30,566 nt of DNA from Alphaproteobacteria bacterium (GCA_026400595.1 JAPLOT010000315.1:1-30566), one strand, 5' to 3'; positions 7,820-16,431 are shown, counted from the first letter of the stretch. A program made the numbers and translations. The notes: a model not told the origin generated them from the sequence alone.

Positions 7820-9238
7820 TCATCGCGGCCGCGCCGACGTGAGTGCGGCGAAACGGAATGCGGCGAGGCAGCCGACCAGGGCCAGGGGAAGGAAATAGAG
7901 GAAGAGCGGCACGGCGGCCGTCGTGGCGGCAGCCTTGGTGAAGCCGTCGGCGAAGCCGTTGCTGTTGGCGACGATGCCGGCCGCGGCAGCGCCGGTTGCA
8001 TAGCCGATGCGCTGCAGCGTGGAAAAACCCGCGGCCGTCACCTCTTCCTCGCCCGGCCGGGCCGCCTCGATCACACGGCGCGAGGCGAAGGGCCAGAGGA
8101 TCCCGAAGCCGCCGCCCTGCAGCGTGGCGAAGAAGAGAATGCCTGCGACCGACCCCGTCGGCACGACCCATGCAAAGCCGGCGATGCCCGCGACGATCAT
8201 CACGGCACCGATGCGGGTAATGGCGGCCTCCCAGTGCCTGGGCGCATTGGCGAGCGCGATCGAGAGGATCGACCACGAGATGGACTCGCTGGCGATGATC
8301 AGGCCGGTGGTGACCGGCGAGAAGTCATGCAGGGCCGCCAGCAGCAGCGGCCCATAGAAGCCGAAGGAACAGGTCGAGATCGACAGGGCCGCAACCATGA
8401 TCATGCCGGACCCGACGATGCCGCGCGGATCGAAGACACCGCTGGGAAACAGGCGCGAGGCGCCGTTACGGGAGTCGACGACGAAGAACAGGATGACGCC
8501 GATCGTTCCCGCCAGCACCAGTCCGGCCGCCACCAGCGGGCGGATCTCGACCCCGGCCGTTGCAATGGCCGTGATTCCGGACGCGAGCAGCAGAAGCGTG
8601 AAGAAGGGAAAGGCGCCTGTCGGTTTCCCCGCGTCATGCGGCTTCTCGTTGCGCAGCACGACAAGACAGGCTGCTGCAAAGACGATGGCAGCCAGCCCGA
8701 AGAAGCCGAAGGCCCAGCGCCAGGACAGCACGGTGCCGATGATGGCGCCATAGAGCGGCCCGCCGAAAGCGGCAACGCCCCAGACCACCGACAGGATGGC
8801 CATGAGCTGCGGCCAGATTGCCGCTTCGAAGTAGCGCTGGATGGCGACATAGGAGAGCGCGATCAGCCCGCCGCCGCCGAAGCCGCTGAGCAGCCGTCCG
8901 CCAAGCGCCACCTCCATGCTTGGCGCGAAGGTGGTGATGAAGGCACCGGCGGCGAAGATCAGGGCCGCGACGATCATGTTGCTGCGCACCGTCCAGTAGG
9001 TGGTGAGGCGGCCCGTCGCGGCGCCTGCGATGATCGACCCGATCTCGTAGATGGCGAAGGTCCAGCCGTTGAGCTCGACGCCGCCGATCTCGCGCACGAT
9101 GGAAGGCATGATGGTCGAGATCATGTTCTCGGCCCCGGCGTGGAAGATGAGGCCAAGGCTGATGAAGCAGAACTGCGGCAGGGCGCCGGAACGCCACAGG
9201 CCTGCCCAGTCCGATTGCGATGCCGCCTTGCCGTCCAT
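7820..9238 (-). CDS. MFS transporter, drug:H+ antiporter-like (DHA2-type)
   Basis: Inner-membrane secondary transporter, probably an exporter. The 472-aa product from the ATG at 9236-9238 has about 12-14 hydrophobic helices, starting at FCFISLGLIFHAG and ending in a helix before FRFAALTSARPR. The stretch MISTIMPSIVREIGG resembles the first loop of EmrB/QacA-like exporters, and GGRLLSGFGGGGLIALSYVA resembles their motif C-D region. The substrate cannot be told. The open frame continues upstream for 85 codons, but that part is Arg/Pro-rich and unlike an MFS N-terminus, so it was excluded. A 134-bp gap separates it from the LuxR-like remnant. Confidence 0.88.
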   Translation of the reverse strand: MDGKAASQSDWAGLWRSGALPQFCFISLGLIFHAGAENMISTIMPSIVREIGGVELNGWTFAIYEIGSIIAGAATGRLTTYWTVRSNMIVAALIFAAGAFITTFAPSMEVALGGRLLSGFGGGGLIALSYVAIQRYFEAAIWPQLMAILSVVWGVAAFGGPLYGAIIGTVLSWRWAFGFFGLAAIVFAAACLVVLRNEKPHDAGKPTGAFPFFTLLLLASGITAIATAGVEIRPLVAAGLVLAGTIGVILFFVVDSRNGASRLFPSGVFDPRGIVGSGMIMVAALSISTCSFGFYGPLLLAALHDFSPVTTGLIIASESISWSILSIALANAPRHWEAAITRIGAVMIVAGIAGFAWVVPTGSVAGILFFATLQGGGFGILWPFASRRVIEAARPGEEEVTAAGFSTLQRIGYATGAAAAGIVANSNGFADGFTKAAATTAAVPLFLYFLPLALVGCLAAFRFAALTSARPR

Positions 9239-9372
9239 CTGCGAAACCACCCCCGTAACGAAACAGTCACCATGTCCGGAACCGGCGCACGCCAGGACCG
9301 GACGGGAGCTTCTGGCATTTTTCAGGATGGGGGGCCAGTCCGGCCGGCCGCGCTCAGCCGGCCTGTTGAAAT

Positions 9373-9740
9373 TCAGGCCGCGGCGCGGCGGGCATCGACC
9401 AGCGGACGGACCCGGGCGTGGAAGGCATGCGCAAAGCCGCAGAACATGCCGATGACGCGCGCCTTTTCGCGCGGCCAGTCCTCGTCGTTGCACTCGACGT
9501 TGACCGAGAACATGATCTGGCGCTTGGTTCCGTCGCGGAAGGGATAGGACAGGCCATGCCTGGCAATGCCGTAGCGCGCCGCCTGGGCCGTGATGCGTTC
9601 AGATGTTCCGTCGACGGCATTGAGCTCCGACCAGTCGATGACATGGGGCTTTTCGCCGAGATGCACATCTTCTCGAGATACTGCGTCGCGTCCTCGAAGC
9701 TTGCAAAAGTCTCGGCATTGGCTGGGCTGCTGGCAGACAT
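9373..9740 (-). pseudogene. LuxR-type autoinducer-binding domain, frameshifted and internally deleted remnant
   Basis: Two frames together resemble the acyl-homoserine-lactone-binding domain of LuxR/TraR proteins. The first (ATG at 9738-9740, AAGGA 6 nt upstream) encodes MSASSPANAETFASFEDATQ and YLEKMC, the first helix. The second, joined near 9680-9686, encodes HVIDWSELNAVDGTSERITA, then AARYGIARHGLSYPFRDG and an MFSVNVE strand, matching the second half of the domain. About 50 residues between them are absent, including the positions of TraR W57, Y61 and D70 that contact the signal, while the W85- and G113-like residues remain. No helix-turn-helix follows before the stop at 9373 or in the 134 bp beyond. 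No luxI-like gene is in the window. The intact ribosome-binding site suggests recent decay. Confidence 0.6.
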
Positions 9741-9774
9741 CGTCATTCCTTTCCCGACAGCTATCACCAGCCGA

Positions 9775-9803
9775 TAAAATGCGACTTAAGTCAGTCGCTA
9801 AAA
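9775..9803 (-). terminator. Candidate intrinsic terminator downstream of putA
   Basis: Read on the minus strand, GCGACT (complement of 9793-9798) pairs with AGTCGC (complement of 9781-9786) around a 6-nt loop and is followed by ATTTTATC. The stem is short (6 bp), but position and T-rich tail fit termination of putA transcription 30 bases after its stop. An A/T-rich flank on the other side means it could act in both directions. Confidence 0.4.
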
Positions 9804-9827
9804 TTTGAATGACCTCGCCGCACCGCC

Positions 9828-12800
9828 CTACATGGACATCAGCGCCGCATTGCCGCCCGACGCGGTGGTGTCGGTCGAGCAGACGCGCTCTGTCGCGAAA
9901 CGGGACAGGTAGTGAGGCCCGCCGGCCTTGGGGCCGGTGCCGGAGAGTCCTTCGCCGCCGAAGGGCTGGGCACCCACCACCGCACCGATCTGGTTGCGGT
10001 TGACATACATGTTGCCCACGCGCACGCGCTCGCGGACTTCGGCAACGGTGCTTTCGATGCGGGTGTGAAGGCCGAGCGTCAGTCCATATCCGGTTGAATT
10101 GATGGCGGCGCAGACCTGGTCGAGACGGTCGCCGGCGAAGCGCACGACATGGAGCACCGGGCCAAAGACTTCGCGCGTCAGCCCGCCGATGCCCGCAAGC
10201 TCGTAGGCGGCCGGCGAGACGAAGGTGCCATGCGCCGTCTCCGCCGGCAGCGGGAGATCGGCGATGGTGCGGCCCTCGCGGGCCATGCGGGCCTTGTGGG
10301 CTTCGAGCGTCTCCTTCGCTTCAGCGTCGATGACCGGCCCGATGTCAGTGGCATAGTCGAGCGGATCGCCCAGCCGCAATTCTTCCATGGCCCCCTTCAG
10401 CATCGCGATGACGCGCGGCGCCACGTCGTCCTGCACGAAGAGGAGGCGTGCCGCCGAACAGCGCTGGCCGGCGCTGTCGAAGGCCGAGGCCAGCGCGTCG
10501 CGGACCGCCTGTTCCGGCAGGGCCGAGGAATCGACGATCATCGCGTTCATGCCGCCGGTCTCGGCGATCAGCGCGGGGATGGCGCCATCGCGCGCCGCCA
10601 GCGCCCGGTTGATGAGGGTGGCCGTATCATTGGAACCGGTGAAGGCAACACCCGCCAGGGCGGCGTGCGACAGCATGACCTTGCCGATCCGCGCGCCGTC
10701 GCCCGGCAGGAACTGCAGCACCTCGGGCGGCACCCCGGCCTGGTGCAGCAGCCGCACCGCTTCATGGGCGACCAGCGGCGTCTGCTCCGCGGGCTTGGCC
10801 ACCACGCTGTTGCCGGCAGCCAGCGCGGCCGCGACCTGTCCGGTGAAGATCGCGACCGGGAAGTTCCACGGCGCGATGCAGGCAAAGACGCCGCGCCCGT
10901 GCAGCGAGATCTCGTTGCGCTCGCCGGTGGGGCCGGGCAGCAGCGCGGGACCGGCAAATTCCGCACGGCAGCGCTGCGCATAGTAGCGCAGGAAGTCCAC
11001 CGCCTCGCGCAGGTCGGCCATGGCATTGTCGAGAGTCTTGCCGGCCTCGCGCACCAGCAGCGCCATCAGGCGGGTGCTGTTCGCTTCGTAGAGATCGGCG
11101 GCCCGCTCGAGGATCGCCGCGCGCGCCACGCCGCCCTTCAGGTCCCAGCCATGCTGCGCCAAGGCTGCTGCGGACATGGCCTTGGCCACGGCCGCATCGT
11201 CGGCTTCCCGCACCTCCCCCAGCTTGACGCGGCGGTCCTGCGGCGAGGTGATGATGCGGACGGGGCCGGACGTGACCGCAGTGCCATTCACGATCGCGGA
11301 AGCGGCAATCGGAACCGCGGTGGCCTCGCCAATGCCGCGGACGAAGCGCTCGCGCGTGGCATCGTCCCACATGGCATGACCGGACGAATTGCGGCGTCCC
11401 GGAAAGATGTCGGCCGGCAGCGGGATGCGCGGGTGTGGCAGCTCGGTGAGCTTGCCCACCTCCACCACCGGATCGGCGATGATCTCGGCAATCGGCGCTT
11501 CGTCATCGGCCAAGCGATTGACGAAACTGGTGTTGGCGCCGTTCTCGAGCAGCCGCCGCACCAGATAGGCCAGCAGGTCTTCATGGCTGCCCACCGGCGC
11601 ATAGATGCGGCACGGCTGGTTCATCTTCGACGCGCCGACGACCTGTTCGTAGAGCGCCTGCCCCATGCCATGCAGGCGCTGGAACTCGAAGCTGCGGTCA
11701 TTGCCCGCCATGACCGAAATGGCCGCCAGCGTATGGGCATTGTGTGTCGCAAATTGCGGATAGAAGCGATCGCGATGCGCAAGCAGGTAGCGCGCGCAGG
11801 CGAGGTAACTGACATCCGTGGAAACCTTGCGGGTGAACAGCGGGTAGCTGGGGAAGCCTTGCTCCTGCGCGCGCTTCACCTCGGTGTCCCAGTAGGCACC
11901 CTTGACCAGCCTGACCGGAATGCGCCGCCCCGATAGACCGGCCACCTGCGCCAGCCACTCCAGCACCGGCGTTGCGCGCTTGCTGTAGGCCTGCACGGCG
12001 AGGCCCAGGCCGTTCCAGTCCTTGAGGTTCGGATTCTGCGCCAGGCGTCCGAACAGTTCGAGCGAGAGATCGAGACGGTTCGCCTCCTCGGCGTCGATGG
12101 TGAGACCGACATTCAGCCGCTTGGCCATGGCGGCCAGATCGGCGACGCGCGGCAGGAGCTCCGCCATGACGCGGGCCTCCTGCTTTTCCTCGTAGCGCGG
12201 ATGCAACGCCGACAGCTTCACCGAGATCGAGGCGCGGGCGAAGATGTCGTCGCCCCGCGTCTTCGCCCCCAGCGTCTTCAGCGCATTGGCGTAGGAGGCA
12301 TAGTAGCGATCGGCATCTTCCATGGTGAACGCGGCTTCGCCCAGCATGTCGTAGGAGAAGCGGTAGCCCTCGGCCTCCTGCGGCCTCGCCACCGCAATCG
12401 CCTCGTCGATCGTCCGTCCAAGGACGAATTGTTTGCCCATGATGCGCATGGCCTGCTTCATGGCGTTGCGGATGATGGGCTCGCCCGAGCGCGACACCAG
12501 CCGCTTCACATAGCCGCCGATGTCACTGGTGGCCTCGCGCCCGAGGTCGACGAAGCGGCCGGTCAGCATGAGTCCCCAGGCCGAGGCATTGACGAAGAGC
12601 GACCCCGACTGGCCGAGGTGGCCGTCCCAGTCCTTGCCGCCGATCTTGTCGGCGATCAGCTTGTCCGCCGTCCCGGCGTCCGGAATGCGGAGCAGCGCCT
12701 CGGCGAGGCACATGAGGACCACGCCCTCTTCGGAGGAGAGCGAGTACTCCTGCATGAAGGCGTCGATGCCGCCCTGCTGGCGGCGGCCGGCCCGCACCGC

Positions 12801-12944
12801 CGCGACGAGCTGGCGGGCGAGTTCGGCAACGCGGCGCTGCTCGTCGGGGGCAAGCGCGGCCTCGGCGGCGAGGCTGCGGACCACCGCCGTCTCGTCGGCA
12901 AAGAGCCTGTCGGCGATGGGTTTGCGGCTGGGCAGCTGGGTCAT
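9828..12944 (-). CDS. putA: Bifunctional proline dehydrogenase / L-glutamate-gamma-semialdehyde dehydrogenase PutA
   Basis: Oxidises proline to glutamate in two steps: an FAD-dependent barrel makes P5C and an NAD-dependent aldehyde dehydrogenase completes the reaction. The 1038-aa product has an N-terminal helical arm (about 1-130), the PRODH barrel with LTIDAEEANRLDLSLELF and RLVKGAYWDTEVKRAQEQGF (K348), and an ALDH domain with PWNFPVAIFTGQ, E795 in AETGGMN and nucleophile C829 in GQRCSA. The family C-terminal stretch FGGEGLSGTGPKAGGPHYL is present. There is no ribbon-helix-helix domain, so it is an enzyme-only short PutA. Regulation is probably by the divergent Lrp-type gene. Confidence 0.97.
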   Translation of the reverse strand: MTQLPSRKPIADRLFADETAVVRSLAAEAALAPDEQRRVAELARQLVAAVRAGRRQQGGIDAFMQEYSLSSEEGVVLMCLAEALLRIPDAGTADKLIADKIGGKDWDGHLGQSGSLFVNASAWGLMLTGRFVDLGREATSDIGGYVKRLVSRSGEPIIRNAMKQAMRIMGKQFVLGRTIDEAIAVARPQEAEGYRFSYDMLGEAAFTMEDADRYYASYANALKTLGAKTRGDDIFARASISVKLSALHPRYEEKQEARVMAELLPRVADLAAMAKRLNVGLTIDAEEANRLDLSLELFGRLAQNPNLKDWNGLGLAVQAYSKRATPVLEWLAQVAGLSGRRIPVRLVKGAYWDTEVKRAQEQGFPSYPLFTRKVSTDVSYLACARYLLAHRDRFYPQFATHNAHTLAAISVMAGNDRSFEFQRLHGMGQALYEQVVGASKMNQPCRIYAPVGSHEDLLAYLVRRLLENGANTSFVNRLADDEAPIAEIIADPVVEVGKLTELPHPRIPLPADIFPGRRNSSGHAMWDDATRERFVRGIGEATAVPIAASAIVNGTAVTSGPVRIITSPQDRRVKLGEVREADDAAVAKAMSAAALAQHGWDLKGGVARAAILERAADLYEANSTRLMALLVREAGKTLDNAMADLREAVDFLRYYAQRCRAEFAGPALLPGPTGERNEISLHGRGVFACIAPWNFPVAIFTGQVAAALAAGNSVVAKPAEQTPLVAHEAVRLLHQAGVPPEVLQFLPGDGARIGKVMLSHAALAGVAFTGSNDTATLINRALAARDGAIPALIAETGGMNAMIVDSSALPEQAVRDALASAFDSAGQRCSAARLLFVQDDVAPRVIAMLKGAMEELRLGDPLDYATDIGPVIDAEAKETLEAHKARMAREGRTIADLPLPAETAHGTFVSPAAYELAGIGGLTREVFGPVLHVVRFAGDRLDQVCAAINSTGYGLTLGLHTRIESTVAEVRERVRVGNMYVNRNQIGAVVGAQPFGGEGLSGTGPKAGGPHYLSRFATERVCSTDTTASGGNAALMSM

Positions 12945-12974
12945 GTGCGGGCCTCCTGAAGCGGTGCTCTCATG

Positions 12975-13031
12975 GCAGAAATCCCGCTTTTCGTCTCACC
13001 AAAATTATATCGCCAGCTGATGAATTTCTGC
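12975..13031. promoter_or_regulatory. putA: putA promoter with flanking 8-bp inverted repeat (candidate PutR operator)
   Basis: The 123-bp gap between putA and the Lrp-type gene contains a perfect inverted repeat, GCAGAAAT at 12975-12982 and ATTTCTGC at 13024-13031, centres 49 bp apart. Between them the only strongly AT-rich stretch (13001-13010) gives a perfect TATAAT on the minus strand (complement of 13004-13009), suited to putA. The right arm lies where the -35 box would be. Lrp-family octamers often bind such spaced arms, so this is a plausible operator; binding is inferred. Confidence 0.45.
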
Positions 13032-13067
13032 ATGGAAAGAACTCAAGATAGTGATAAACTGCCGCCA

Positions 13068-13568
13068 ATGACCAACTCTATAGTGAATCTTGACGCCATC
13101 GACCTGTCCATCCTCGCCGCCCTTCAGGAGACGGCGCGGCTGCCGGTGGTGGAACTTGCGCGGCGGGTCAACCTCTCGCCAACGCCCTGCACGCTCCGCA
13201 TCCGCCGCCTGGAGCAGCTTGGGGTCATCACCGGCTATCATGCAAGACTCGATGCGCGCGCGCTTGGCCAGGCCCTGATGGTCTTCGTCACCGTCAAGCT
13301 GAAGTCGACGGACGAGGCGACCCTCAAGGCCTTCAATGCCGCAGTGAAGCCGGTCGAGGAAATCCTGGAGTGCCACATGGTGGGCGGCGGCTTCGATTAT
13401 CTGCTGAAGATCCGCGTGCGCGACATGGGCGAGTACCGCGCCATCCTCGGCGGCGTGATCGGCGGGCTGCCCATGGTCGAGGGCACCCATTCCTACTTCG
13501 TGATGGAGGAGGTAAAGGAGAGCCCTCGCCTGCCCCTGCCCGCAAAGCCCAAAGACCGCGCCCGATGA
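13068..13568 (+). CDS. putR: Lrp/AsnC family transcriptional regulator, probable proline-responsive activator of putA
   Basis: DNA-binding regulator of 166 aa. The N-terminal winged helix is LDAIDLSILAALQETARLPV followed by ELARRVNLSPTPCTLRIRRL (about 5-55), the recognition helix being SPTPCTLRIRRLE. The C-terminal RAM (ligand-binding) domain has the FVTVKLKSTDE strand and GGGFDYLLKIRVRDM. It is divergent from putA, as putR is in Agrobacterium and Rhodobacter, so proline is the likely effector; this is inference from position. The frame is open back to 12972, but the ATG at 13068 gives a normal Lrp length and leaves room for the shared AT-rich promoter; 13032 is an alternative. It overlaps panC by 4 bases. 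Confidence 0.88.
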   Translation: MTNSIVNLDAIDLSILAALQETARLPVVELARRVNLSPTPCTLRIRRLEQLGVITGYHARLDARALGQALMVFVTVKLKSTDEATLKAFNAAVKPVEEILECHMVGGGFDYLLKIRVRDMGEYRAILGGVIGGLPMVEGTHSYFVMEEVKESPRLPLPAKPKDRAR

Positions 13569-14407
13569 AACCGAAGATCGTCCGCACCGTTGCCGCCCTG
13601 CGCCGCGAGACCCGCGCCTGGCGCAGCAGCAAGCTGACCTGCGCGGTCGTCCCCACCATGGGGGCCCTGCACGAAGGCCACCTGACTCTGGTGCGGGAAG
13701 GCCTGGCACGGGCAGATCGCTGCATCGCCACCATCTTCGTGAACCCCAAGCAATTCGGCGCCAGCGAGGATCTGAGCCGTTATCCCCGCGACGAGGACGC
13801 CGACGTGCGCCAGCTGGCCAAGGCCGGCTGCAACCTGATCTTTGCGCCGCCGCCGGAGGAAATGTATGGCGACGGCTTTTCCACCACCGTGTCGCTCGAA
13901 GGGCCGGCCAAGGCCGGACTCGAAGACCGCTTCCGGCCGCAGTTCTTCGACGGTGTTGCCACCGTCGTCGCCAAGCTCTTCATTCAGTCAGGCGCCGACT
14001 ATGCGATGTTCGGCGAAAAGGACTATCAGCAGCTGATGGTGGTGACGCGCATGGCCAGGGACCTCGACATTCCGATCGAGGTGGTCGGCATACCGACCGT
14101 TCGCGAGGAAGACGGGCTCGCCATGTCTTCGCGCAACCGCTATCTCTCGCCGGCCGAACGCAAGCACGCGACGGCCATCTACGGGGCGCTGACGCTGGCC
14201 GCCGAAAAGATCCGCGCCGGAATCGACCCCCAGACGGCGACGCGGTCAGCAACGCTGGCGCTGACCACCCAGGGCTTCAAGGTGGACTACGTCACGGCGC
14301 GCAATGCAACGACACTGGCGGTGCCCGCTGTGCGCGGCGAACCGCTCCGCCTGATTGCCGCCGCCTGGCTCGGCAAGACCCGGCTCATCGACAACATACC
14401 CGTTTGA
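13565..14407 (+). CDS. panC: Pantothenate synthetase
   Basis: Condenses D-pantoate and beta-alanine with ATP to make pantothenate for coenzyme A. The 280-aa product contains the nucleotide-binding HxGH region PTMGALHEGHL (30-40), FVNPKQFG, the pantoate-binding YPR, FGEKDYQQLMV and the late AMSSRNRYLSP loop, all typical of PanC. The ATG at 13565 is used, since the longer open frame upstream overlaps the regulator gene; ATGA couples it to the Lrp-type gene. No panB or panD is in the window. Following it by 11 bp is dhaK, so panC is expressed with genes of different function. Confidence 0.97.
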   Translation: MKPKIVRTVAALRRETRAWRSSKLTCAVVPTMGALHEGHLTLVREGLARADRCIATIFVNPKQFGASEDLSRYPRDEDADVRQLAKAGCNLIFAPPPEEMYGDGFSTTVSLEGPAKAGLEDRFRPQFFDGVATVVAKLFIQSGADYAMFGEKDYQQLMVVTRMARDLDIPIEVVGIPTVREEDGLAMSSRNRYLSPAERKHATAIYGALTLAAEKIRAGIDPQTATRSATLALTTQGFKVDYVTARNATTLAVPAVRGEPLRLIAAAWLGKTRLIDNIPV

Positions 14408-14418
14408 AGGACAGGCCA

Positions 14419-15411
14419 ATGGCACGCGTGAAGAAGATCATCAACGCAATTCCCGACCTCGTGCCCGAGGTGCTGGAGGGACTGGTGCTGGCGTCGCACG
14501 GCGATCTGCGCAAGCTGGATGGCGCCGATGCCGTGGTGCGCAATCACATCCCCGATGGCAAGGTGGCGCTGCTCATCGGCGGCGGCTCGGGCCATGAGCC
14601 GATGTACACCTGTTATGTGGGCAAGGGCCTGGCCGACGGGTCGGTGGCCGGCAATGTCTTCGCGGCTCCGACGCCCGATATTGTCCTCGACGCCACCCGG
14701 GCGGTGAACCGCGGCAAGGGCGTCATCTTTCTCTATGGCAATTACGCGGGCGACAACATGAACTTCGACATCGCCGCGGAACTGGCGGCAGCCGAAGACA
14801 TTGCGGTCGAGACCATCCGCATTGCCGATGACGTGGTGACTCCCGAGCGCCGGGAGCGCCGCGGTATCGGCGGCGCCTTCTACGTGGTGAAATGCGCCGG
14901 CGCCATCTGCGACGAGACGACGAGCCTCGCCGAGGCCGCCGAACTCATCCGCCATGCCGAGGCTTCGGTACGCTCCATCGGCGTGGCGGTCAGCGCCGGG
15001 TCGCTGCCGCAGACGGGCATGCCCACCTTCGTGCTGGGCGACGACGAGATCGAGATCGGCATGGGCGCCCATGGCGAACCGGGCGTGGAGCGCCGCAATC
15101 TGATGAGTGCCAATGCCCTCGCCGAGGAGATGACCCGGCTGGTCGTCGCCGACCTTCCGTTCCGCACAGGCGACGAAGTGGCCCTCATGCTGAACAACCT
15201 GGGCGCCACCACCATGATGGAACTGCTGATCGTCAACCGGCGGGTGCGGCAGATCCTCGCCGACCTCGGCATCAGGGTCCATCGCTCGGACATCGGGCCC
15301 TTCTTCACCAGCCAGGAGATGGCGGGCTTCTCGCTGAGCCTGATGAAGCTCGACGCCAATCTCAAGCGCTGGCTCGACGCGCCGGTCCGCTCGCCGGCCT
15401 ATCGCCAATGA
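14419..15411 (+). CDS. dhaK: Dihydroxyacetone kinase substrate-binding subunit DhaK
   Basis: Binds dihydroxyacetone (or a related ketose) covalently for phosphorylation with DhaL. The 330-aa product shows GGGSGHEP (54-61), the AGNVFAAPTP loop, GNYAGDNMNF with a conserved Asp, and GMGAHGEPG, where His218 is the residue that forms the hemiaminal with substrate. The start at 14419 is preferred to a TTG at 14404 because GAAGGA lies 7 nt upstream and the family starts at KKIINA. It overlaps dhaL by 4 bases. The two-subunit form is usually phosphorylated by the PTS protein DhaM, which is not seen here; an ATP-using tetrulose kinase role is an alternative. Confidence 0.94.
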   Translation: MARVKKIINAIPDLVPEVLEGLVLASHGDLRKLDGADAVVRNHIPDGKVALLIGGGSGHEPMYTCYVGKGLADGSVAGNVFAAPTPDIVLDATRAVNRGKGVIFLYGNYAGDNMNFDIAAELAAAEDIAVETIRIADDVVTPERRERRGIGGAFYVVKCAGAICDETTSLAEAAELIRHAEASVRSIGVAVSAGSLPQTGMPTFVLGDDEIEIGMGAHGEPGVERRNLMSANALAEEMTRLVVADLPFRTGDEVALMLNNLGATTMMELLIVNRRVRQILADLGIRVHRSDIGPFFTSQEMAGFSLSLMKLDANLKRWLDAPVRSPAYRQ

Positions 15412-16013
15412 CACCGGAGCAGGTAAAGGCGCGGCTGCTGGCCGTCTGCGATGCCATGCTGGCCAGCGAGGAGCGGCTCACCCGGGCGGACCAGGCCATC
15501 GGCGATGGCGACCACGGCGTCGGCATGGCGCGCGGATTTTCGGCTGCGCGGGAGGCTCTGTCCACGAAGCCGGCCAACACGGTTGGCGACCCGTTCAAGA
15601 CCCTCGGACTGGCGATCCTGATGAAGGCCGGCGGCGCATCCGGCGCCGTCTTCGGCAGCTTCTTCACCGGCATGGCCAAGCCGCTGGGCGGCACGGTGCT
15701 CGATGCGGCAGGCTTCACGGAGGCCCTGAAGGACGGACTTGCCGCCGTGCAGGCGCGCGGCGGCGCCAAGGCCGGAGACAAGACCATGCTCGACGCACTC
15801 ATCCCCGCCATCGCAGCGGCCGAAGGCGAAACGGACCTTCAGGCGGCCATGAGCGCCGCAGCAGCCGCGGCGGAGGCCGGCGCCGCTGCAACGGCAAACA
15901 TGATCGCCACGACGGGCAAGGCCAAGACGCTCGGTGAACGCTCGCGCGGACACATGGATCCGGGCGCGATCTCGCTGTCGATCATCCTTGCGGCACTTGC
16001 GACCGACGGCTGA
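15408..16013 (+). CDS. dhaL: Dihydroxyacetone kinase nucleotide-binding subunit DhaL
   Basis: Carries the ADP/ATP and Mg2+ site that transfers phosphate to the substrate on DhaK. The 201-aa product has the metal-binding LTRADQAIGDGDHGVGMARG (Asp cluster), the GGASGAVFGSFF loop and GDKTMLDALIPA, in the normal DhaL order, and ends DPGAISLSIIL. The start ATG at 15408 overlaps the dhaK stop (ATGA). The length equals free-standing DhaL rather than a fused kinase. It is convergent with the DUF1489 gene, with a single base between the two stop codons. Confidence 0.94.
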   Translation: MTPEQVKARLLAVCDAMLASEERLTRADQAIGDGDHGVGMARGFSAAREALSTKPANTVGDPFKTLGLAILMKAGGASGAVFGSFFTGMAKPLGGTVLDAAGFTEALKDGLAAVQARGGAKAGDKTMLDALIPAIAAAEGETDLQAAMSAAAAAAEAGAAATANMIATTGKAKTLGERSRGHMDPGAISLSIILAALATDG

Positions 16014-16014
16014 T

Positions 16015-16431
16015 TCAGAGAAGGCCGAGTTCGGCCAGGTCGCGGCGCATTTTCTCGCTCATGCCTTCGGCCCGCGCCGTTTTCGGAAGGTCGGGCGGCG
16101 CATCGGCCTCTTCAAGATAGCGCCAGCCCTGGAAGGCGCGGCGCGGCGCCGGGCGCACCGGAATGATTTTCGGCTTGAAGACGATGCGGCAGCGCTCGAT
16201 CCCGTCGGCACCCGTGACGGCTTCCAGGTCGGCGATGGGCTGGCGGCACAGGATCATGCCGCGGATCACCCAGTAGAGCGAGCCGCCCTTCAGGATCTCG
16301 TCGCGGCGCTTGGGGAACATGCGCGTCGTGTGGTCGAGCGTGTCGCGTCCGGCGCGGCAGTCCTTCACCCAGGACTCGAGTTCCTCGATCTCGCTGACGC
16401 CGACGCAGAGCTTGAGCATGTGAAGAGCCAT
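16015..16431 (-). CDS. DUF1489 family protein
   Basis: Conserved alphaproteobacterial protein of unknown function, 138 aa and full length. The pattern MALHMLKLCVGVSEIEELES, DHTTRMFPKRRDEIL, GGSLYWVIRGMILCRQ and PAPRRAFQGWRYLEEADAPPDL is characteristic of DUF1489. It has no signal peptide or membrane segment. The invariant-looking Cys/Arg/Trp positions suggest a binding fold but no catalytic set is obvious. It starts just upstream of the TPR-SPOR gene's stop on the same strand, with an 84-bp gap, so cotranscription with that gene is possible. Confidence 0.9.
   Translation of the reverse strand: MALHMLKLCVGVSEIEELESWVKDCRAGRDTLDHTTRMFPKRRDEILKGGSLYWVIRGMILCRQPIADLEAVTGADGIERCRIVFKPKIIPVRPAPRRAFQGWRYLEEADAPPDLPKTARAEGMSEKMRRDLAELGLL

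Noticed and set aside
9239..9493. 85-codon upstream extension of the MFS transporter
   Set aside because: Arg/Pro-rich and unlike any MFS N-terminus; the ATG at 9236-9238 fits the family.
10149..11936. 595-aa open frame on the plus strand opposite putA
   Set aside because: Arg/Gly/His-rich composition, no recognisable domain, and it lies wholly antisense to a clear PutA; a by-product of high GC content.
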